Of a stretch of DNA of 64,000 bases, positions 57,506 through 64,000 are shown one piece after another. The position numbers were made by a program, and so were the translations under genes. The stretch is taken from positions 25,961,896-26,025,895 of the forward strand of contig JACMZG010001863.1 of the NCBI GenBank assembly GCA_018340805.1. The letters run 5' to 3'. The notes under the pieces are model-generated. The model was not told the DNA's origin. It did not search any database and worked only from the letters and a program-made list of their open reading frames with translations. The stretch comes from Microvelia longipes. Its lineage: Eukaryota; Arthropoda; Insecta; Hemiptera; Veliidae. Position 1 is the first letter of the stretch; the number at the start of each line of letters is the position of its first letter.

Positions 57506-58808
57506 GTCTTAGTATGTATGTTTGTACGAGAATTTTGTTTCAAGACGTTTCTATGGGACACGATAACTTTCTTACGCTTTTTCGGATTAAAAAAAAAATT
57601 GGTACAAAAATCGATCTTGTTTAATTATATCCCAACCCAATTAACGTCATTAACCCACAATAATGACTCAGCAAAAATTTTAAAAAATTATTAAACTTGT
57701 CCGATCATGCTGATATTTCATAAACATGTATGATTACTGATATGTATGGTTAACACATGATGAATTAATATTACTGCATTACTTCTGGTTTCATAGATTG
57801 ACATATCTAGCATAAAATGTTTACGCTTCAGCATCTACTGATCCTAATTATCGATAAAAGTTGTATCTGAATGCGTACATGGATGTATGATGTATGGCTA
57901 TAATTTCTATGGTTTCTTTTAAACATAATGCATGCCACATGGTAGACCGTTTGGAAGAACACAGGAGATATAAAGAATTTCAAAAATATTATGGATAGAG
58001 CATTTCTTATGCTGGCAATGGAAGAAACTGTCACTAGTGTTAACCTTACACACTACTAGTAGGATAACTCATAATTCCTCTGTACCCGTTATACTGTCAT
58101 GTTATAAACATTGTGCCGGATTTAGGTTTTTATTATTGAATCTACACAACGTTTAAAATCAATAAAATGCCTAATTCATAAATATAATTTTTTCTATAAA
58201 GATCTTTACATTTCATTCTTTACAAAGTAACCATCTATTTGAATAAGTTTGATATTATATTTTAATATTTAATAGAAGATTAAACATTAATCTTAATAGA
58301 TTAAATATATATTGTCTTGTCGTTCCCCTTTTGACAATAATCCACTCCTATGAGAGGTATACAATTATATTTTGGCTACTCCAACATAAAGTCCTTAACT
58401 GGCATTTCAAATTATTAAAACAAACTTAAGTGACTCTTTATGTTAGTGAATTGTTTTGAGTTTAACAGTATCCCAAAAACTTTAGTGACTAGCTTGTTCT
58501 CGAGATATTTTAAATTTATTATGATGACTGCTTTGACTTTTAAGATATCAGACAAAAAAGGTTTCTTATTTGCCAATTTTTTAATATTATTTTTTAAATT
58601 TATTATATTATTTCTTGTTTTTATCGACTTATACTTATTAATATTATGGAAGAGTAGTAGCTTCAGAGGGTTCAAAATTCTCCTAATAAATGTGAGGGAA
58701 TGCAATTCCCATAATTTTGATTAAATGATTACTTGGTTTGTTAAGAGTTAATAATATTATTTTATTTATTTAATTCGTCTAGGATAAAGTTCCATTTTAA
58801 TAAATTTT
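57503..58808. other. Family A scrap, then no gene recognised
   Basis: 57590-57700 matches the middle of family A (see the preceding microsatellite). The pair of overlapping frames at 58415-58724 on both strands is AT-rich and hydrophobic without a domain. Nothing else. Confidence 0.4.
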
Positions 58809-59236
58809 AAAAATTCTAGCGCAATGGTCCGCAATCCGAGCGAATTTCTTTTGGAAAGCTTGCTTTCTTGCGAACTAATTCCAGTTTGTTCAGGTTTTCA
58901 CAGTCGGAACAACATCACTATTACTTGTCTGTCAATTGCATGATTTGTTAAAGGAAATGCGCATTTTTATTCTATGGGTTGTTCAAAAACTATACTCACC
59001 CTTGGATATATACAGCCACTCATTTCAAGCAGTCATACAAAGCATAGTTTATGCTATTGTACAAAATGCTATTGTGCATTTCCTTTAAAAAATATGTGCA
59101 AATTGGTAGGCAAGTAAAAGTGCTACTGTTCCAACCATGAAGCATAAACCTGAGCAATAACTGGATTAGTGCGCACGAGAGCAAGCATTTCAAAGGAAAA
59201 AAGCCAGGCTTGCGAACCACCGCGCCAGAATTATAT
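58809..59236. mobile_element. Family D foldback element (~190-bp diverged TIRs)
   Basis: The left end attctagcgcaatggtccgc and right end (inverted) attctggcgcggtggttcgc continue as inverted partners: cttttggaaagcttgctttc, actaattccagtt, ttaaaggaaatgc. The arms meet at about 59020. A 66-codon frame in the right arm is incidental. Other single ends are at 10148, 22545, 31374 and 31583. No target duplication is clear; superfamily unknown. Confidence 0.7.
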
Positions 59237-59399
59237 TGTAGTTAAACTTATAATGGGAAACTAATTCGATTTAAAATATTAAGATAAGAAACTTTATAAG
59301 GACCTCTATTTTGTACCTATTCCTCCTCAAAAGCTTTAATAATTTAAAATTTTCTCCAAATCCAAGATTCAACCCCGGATCCCTGGGTTTAAGCAGTTT

Positions 59400-59665
59400 A
59401 AATACTTGGATCGACTCCGAACTAGTTTCATTCAAGTTACGAGACATAGAAATATTGAATACGACACCCTATCAACATTGTGTCCACCGTTACATTTTAG
59501 TTACTTGAGTGGTGGTATCGACTCTGGACCGGGTTTATTCGATTTTGCGTCCCTAAATACATTCCAAACCACACCCTACTCGAAAAATTTTTTTACCGAC
59601 CGTTATTTTGATTTTAGTATTTATCCATATCAACTCCGTTACCGGTTTTATTCCATTTAGTGCTA
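59400..59665 (+). repeat. Family B repeat, ~2.3 tandem units
   Basis: tatcgactc(c)ggacc starts near 59400, 59515 and 59630, giving a period of about 115 bases. It includes gtttattcgatt, cacaccctactcgaaaaatt and accgaccgttattttgattt. Two plus-strand frames cross it and are not genes. Confidence 0.7.
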
Positions 59666-60699
59666 AAAACATAATAAAGACTATAATATGCTTAGTACTT
59701 TATTTTATTAAATTAAATAAAATAATTAAACTAAATAAAGAAATTAGACTTCTGGCATGATGCATGCATCATCAGCGAATTATTTCCAAAGGAAATTCCT
59801 ATGAGTAATTTCATTTCTACAACTCTGTTTGTTGACGATGATATTAGACTAGAACAGCACTGTTTAGTAACTTATTATTTATTGAGCTGAGTTTAACAAA
59901 ATTCAAAAATGTCAAACATTTATACGAGCACAATGAATATAATGTTTTTAAAAAATATGCTTTTATTGCTGTTTGTTAAATGTAATAAAAGGGACCTATG
60001 TTCGTATTAATTAAACTAAAAAATGTTATAATTAAGTACGTCGGTATACGGGCTGCACTTCACTATGTCAATATTCGAAAATAAAGTTGTTTCAGAAAAC
60101 TGTTTGCTACTCCCACGGTAATCAAAAGAGATGAAATACTGCATCTAGGAAGTCAGTGCACAGCTATTATAGTGGTCACGAGGGTTAAACGTAAGCAAAT
60201 AGTTTAGGGAGATTCTTTATTTGACAATGAGGGTGGGATGTGCGGGGGACGCGTGCCGACCAATCTTCCCATGGTAGGAAATGTCTAGGTCCTTCAATTG
60301 TTTAGATGTGCCCAATATGCTTTTTAGGAAGAAGGGTGGATGCTTAATAAGTGGATACAATAGAAAACTGTGTTAAGGACAATATGCTTTTTCTTCCCCT
60401 ATAAACGCATCTAGTCAGGTTGTACTCATCCCTCCCTTCCTGTGATTTAGTTTCCCAGGCTAGACCTATCTAATACAAATCTTCACATTTTCCAATCATA
60501 GATTTTAACAAGTACTCATATCAACATGACACCAGCTACTTAAATATTAGCTGAGAAAATTCACTCTCCCAGAACAAGACGTCTCATTTAGCTGTTTTTT
60601 GCCATTTGTAAAAATTTGTATTTATAAAGACTGTATATTTTGTAGTTAAAAAAAACCATTTTCCAATATTTCTAAATTGCTCTGAACAATGTTATTAAT
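59666..60699. other. No gene recognised; GC-richer patch at 60220-60300
   Basis: A perfect 14-bp palindrome (tgatgcatgcatca) is at about 59758. The 60220-60480 stretch is less AT-rich (gggggacgcgtgccgaccaa) but has no long frame. Nothing else. Confidence 0.35.
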
Positions 60700-61125
60700 T
60701 TTTACTTTTCCTCGCCTAGTACCATAGGTAAAGGAAAAGTATTGTGTTATACTCAAAAAACAAAACCGAAATGTTTCGTAAATATTAGTTCCAGGCACAT
60801 TTATGTCGTTTCTGAATGGTTTTCATCATGTGTGTTGCTTTTTTTACCCACATCTACCGCTCTGATCGCACTTGTTAGTTGACACCTGAAACACTAATCA
60901 GACTTATGATCTAGTTTATTTTTCATGTAGCACTGAAAAATAAATCTTTTTAAACCGTGTTAACCTAGTTTGGTATATTCAACATTTTTATTAAAAGAAT
61001 CATTAAAAATTGAAATTCAACACAAATGTGCATCTATAAGTGGTTCATCAATTTACATTTATTTTAATATTCATCGCAATTTTGACAAATGTTGTAAATT
61101 GCACGATCTACAATAAAACTGTTGT
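60700..61125 (+). mobile_element. Family A 5' half, old
   Basis: The 5' hairpin (acttttcctcgcctagtacc / ataggtaaaggaaaagt) is at 60703-60740. The usual order of blocks follows with strong decay, up to attgaaattcaacacaaatg, then tgcatctataag. The 5S-like part is missing. Confidence 0.65.
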
Positions 61126-61465
61126 ATATTTACCTGTTTTGCGGAGAAACAAACATTTAAAATAAAAAAAAACATTTAAATCAAAGAGTTGACTTTTGAC
61201 TCTTTAAGTAACTAATAGGACTATATAAAATTTAAATTGGTAGAAAGCGTAGTTATGAAATATGTTGCTAATATTCTAAAAATTAAAATAATTAAAATCG
61301 AGGCTGTCAAGTATGAATACATACTTGACCATGCACTTGAGTAATGCTATATGACTTGAGTTATGTACCTGAGAACATTCCGTATTACTTGATAGAATAG
61401 ATATCTACTGTGTTTTTCTGAGCTTCAATTGACTTTAAGGCATTTTACCCAATGCATTAGGTTAA
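61126..61465. other. No gene recognised
   Basis: A local direct/inverted play on tacttgac / cacttgagt at 61305-61395. Nothing else. Confidence 0.3.
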
Positions 61466-61660
61466 TTTATTATACTGAGGTCATGCGCAGCGAGACTGAA
61501 GTTTTAGACACCCTATTTGTTAACGTTATCATTTAGAGTTTTTGTGTGGCGTGACCGAAGTACGACTTACGATTAACGATTTTGGTAAACATTACATTCT
61601 GAGGTCGAGCGAAGCGAGTCTGAAGTTAAGAACCGAGGTACCTTATACCCGATTTACATT
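61466..61660 (+). mobile_element. Family A' hairpin array with tail
   Basis: Three hairpin units, ctgaggtcatgcgcagcgag, tttgtgtggcgtgaccgaag and ctgaggtcgagcgaagcgag, are spaced about 60-75 bases apart. The shared tail aagaaccgaggtaccttata, then cccgattt follows. No 5S-like head. Confidence 0.75.
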
Positions 61661-62336
61661 ACTTCACGATACTATAATTATATTTTGAATGTTTACTTTT
61701 AATTAAATTGATTATATTATAAATCGGAATTAAACAATAGAAAAAACTTAATAAAAGAAACTATGTAGACAAATCGTTTTTAATTAAGCGTTAATATCTA
61801 CGAAACCCTCTACGGCTCCGTATGATGGTTGCGTGTTAGGTCCATATGCTATCTCTATATGAAATTACATTAGTCTCTTAATACTAAACATAACTAATCG
61901 ATTTGTAAACTCATCTGCTAATGTTACAGTCTGTATACATAGGATTCATATACCACATGGTCTAACATGACCATAAAGATAGATATACGATCATTAACAA
62001 TCCATCCCATAGGATCATCATTAATTACAGGCAATATTAAGGTGCTGTGTCATGTTATGGGTTTTAATAAAGTCTGCACTTCCAGCACGTGCCATATGCG
62101 TACACCTGAATTAAAATTATTATTGCTTTTCACCAACTTCTATCAAACGTAGAAAAAATAGATATGTATTAGGTCCAACAGAATAAGTTTGAAACATTAT
62201 CCGTTTCAGTATTCTTTAATACTATCAGAGGCAATATTACTATGATGTCTGTGTGACTAGATGTATATCTGTTCTTTAATTGTAATGAGCACTGTTAACA
62301 ATTAAGAGTTTAAACTTCGAACCTAAATCTTAACAA
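61661..62336. other. No gene recognised
   Basis: Nothing recognised. Confidence 0.3.
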
Positions 62337-62670
62337 AAAAGTTTAAATGATAATAAACTGCGTAGGCTTCCGCGGTTATTGTCATGAAGATTTAGGTCTT
62401 CCGGTGGTGACCGCGTCAATGTAGATGACGAATCCGACGTTTCGCTTCCACTGTGGGAGGCATCTTCAGGGATGTAGGACATCATGGATTGAAACACAAT
62501 GCTCTACAAAACTGAACTGAACTGAGTTCAGTTTTGTAGAGCATTGTGTTTCTATCCATGATGTCCTACATCCCTGAAGATGCCTCCCACAGTGGAAACG
62601 AAACGTCGGATTCGTCATCTACATTGACGCGGTCACCACCGGAAGACCTAAATCTTCAAAAGTTTAAATG
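62337..62670. mobile_element. PLE-type foldback insertion FB3 with 13-bp target duplication
   Basis: Arms of about 135 bases (62386-62518 and 62525-62657) are almost perfect inverted copies (aagatttaggtcttccggtg, gtgaccgcgtcaatgtagat, gacgaatccgacgtttcg). The loop is only a few bases, around 62521. A one-sided 36-nt tail (62350-62385) lies on the left. The bounding repeat aaaagtttaaatg is perfect (62337-62349, 62658-62670). The right arm carries CTGAAGATGCC...GAAACGTC (62574-62609). A frame read through the right arm is incidental. Confidence 0.9.
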
Positions 62671-62902
62671 CTTTACTAAACAACAACCTGTGGCCACTAT
62701 GCTAGCATTTACATTACTTAAGAAGTAATAATGATAATAATAAAACCTTTGCTTCTAAGCATTACGCTTCTAGCAGGCAATTACTTAAGAAGTATAAATT
62801 TACTTTCAAGGGCCACGAAAAACCACCTAAATATTAGACCATCTATTAACAACAACACAGGGTGTTATCAGATATATAGCGTTTTTTCAACATTTTTATT
62901 AC

Positions 62903-63630
62903 AAAATCGGGTACAAAGTATCTCGGAACTTTTATCCACCATATCGGATTCGCTACGCTCATCGGCTCATCTTTATAACTTCGTACTCGCGTCGATCTTC
63001 CTCAGAATATGGTAATCACATAATTTCTATGGCAGTTCGTCTTTAGACTCCGCTTTGATCGTCCTCAGACATAAAAACATCCTGACTTTTAAAAGCGCCG
63101 TGAAGTACATCACAATAAATAACACCAACAACCGCGTCTCTCCACTAAACATTATCTATTAAAAATAAATAAATTGACAGAGCCGGCTTTCGGAAAATAG
63201 CCATCAACAGTGCCGGTGAGATGTAGAAGGGAGGATCTCGTCCAGTGAGTCCACTACCAGTCACTGTACGAGATCCTTCCTTCTACATCTCACCGGCACT
63301 GTTGATGGATATTTGCCGAAAGCCGGCTCCGTCAATTTATTTATTTTTAATAGATAATGTTTAGTGGAGAGACACGGTTGTTGGTGTTGTTTATAAAAAT
63401 ATCCGTTTTATTCCCAGTGGTCACTTATCCAGACACTGACCTCGCTCGATAATATTATTGAAATCAAACTTAGTTTTCTTATTTATTAAAAAAATATACT
63501 TATGGGGGGTTCTCAAGATCACATGTACCGTAAAATTGGAAACGTATAATTAAAATCATGGTTGTATATTTTTAGTGCAAAGGCAATACTTTTCCCATTT
63601 ACATACATTAATTGAGGAAAAGTAAAAATG
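62903..63630 (-). mobile_element. Family A copy split by a PLE-type foldback
   Basis: The tail and motif array lie at 62903-63070 (aaatcgggtacaaagtatct, cggattcgctacgctcatcg). The 5S-like part (ttcccagtggtcacttatcc, 63409-63455) and the 5' hairpin (cccatttacatacattaatt, then gaggaaaagt, ending about 63627) lie beyond the insertion at 63083-63391. Part of the middle is lost. Confidence 0.85.
63071..63403. mobile_element. PLE-type foldback insertion FB4 with 12-bp target duplication
   Basis: Arms 63121-63252 and 63262-63389 are inverted copies (accaacaaccgcgtctctcc, attgacagagccggctttcg, agtgccggtgagatgtagaa). The loop is about 63253-63261. The one-sided tail is 63083-63120. The bounding repeat is ataaaaacatcc (63071-63082) and ataaaaatatcc (63392-63403), 11 of 12. 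Its continuity with family A sequence on both sides confirms insertion. Each arm has CTGTTGA...GAAAGCCGGCTC facing outward. Confidence 0.9.
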
Positions 63631-64000
63631 CGGATATTGACTATGTATGCCATTAGTTTATTACTCACACGTACGGTACGAGTTATCAAACTGTACTTAG
63701 TCATTTATTACATCAAATGCATCGGAGTTAATTAGTTTTCTTCTTTATTACTCTTGAATTGTTTAATTACTATTATTATTAAATTGAACCCTTCCAAATG
63801 TCATAACTAAACATTTAAATCATATATTAATGAAAAGGTCGCAAGTACATTCATTTTAATAATAATAAAAAAAAAACAAAAAAAAAAACTGGAAATAAAA
63901 CGCAATTATTACTGTTTATAAATGATTATAATAATTAATAGAAGTAATTGTAGTTATTTAAAACAAAATTGTGTTTCATAAAATTTATTTATTTTTTATA
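63631..64000. other. AT-rich sequence, no gene recognised
   Basis: An A-rich run (about 63867-63890) is the only feature of note. Confidence 0.3.

Noticed and set aside
59020..59220. 66-codon minus-strand frame
   Set aside because: It is the right arm of the family D foldback.
62546..62728. 60-codon frame with Asp/Ser-rich sequence
   Set aside because: It lies in the right arm of a foldback element.

Overview
The window is an AT-rich, repeat-dense piece of an animal nuclear genome. An arthropod, probably an insect, fits best. This is inferred from the mix of element types: a CR1/Jockey-like LINE, a BEL/Pao relic, an irritans-type mariner relic, Penelope-like elements, hAT- and Harbinger-like MITEs and a tRNA-derived SINE. 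There are no bacterial-style genes, operons or CRISPR arrays. An assembly gap of 843 N lies at 10658-11500. The species cannot be named from the sequence.

Layout. Positions 1-2692 hold a decayed non-LTR retrotransposon on the minus strand (ORF1, endonuclease, start of the reverse transcriptase) that runs off the left edge. The only convincing host-type ORF is at 5848-6312. It encodes a 154-residue secreted-looking protein with a signal peptide, a Lys-Arg site and four C-terminal cysteines, followed by an AATAAA signal. Everything else is transposon debris in AT-rich sequence where I see no gene: BEL/Pao (15585-16154), mariner (17953-18233), a hAT-like MITE (20206-21034), a TA-flanked long-TIR MITE (22814-23512), two Harbinger-like MITEs (27559-27686, 30113-30204), a tRNA-derived SINE (45561-45795), a Penelope-like (PLE) fragment (53477-54059) and several micro- and minisatellites.

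Two repeat systems stand out. (1) 'Family A' has about 14 copies or large fragments, plus minor ones. It starts with a hairpin near a TACCGTAGGTATA centre and carries an internal segment resembling the 5S rRNA internal promoter. It then has two or three short hairpins containing GAGCGAAGCGAG and ends in CCGATTTTTT, which resembles a Pol III terminator. It looks like a 5S-derived (SINE3-like) composite. A sister group (A') shares the hairpins and the tail. (2) A group of foldback insertions at 36286, 55786, 62337 and 63071 shares an architecture with the PLE fragment at 53477: inverted terminal arms, a one-sided non-palindromic tail of about 28-37 nt, and a 12-15 bp direct repeat at the outer ends. 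Most arms carry an outward-facing CTGATGA...GAAA motif resembling a hammerhead ribozyme core. I read the foldbacks as non-autonomous derivatives of Penelope-like elements.

No pathway or operon is encoded here. The relationships between features are those of nested and duplicated mobile elements: a PLE foldback inside a family A copy, a hAT MITE inside an A' copy, and a Harbinger MITE inside one copy of a direct duplication.
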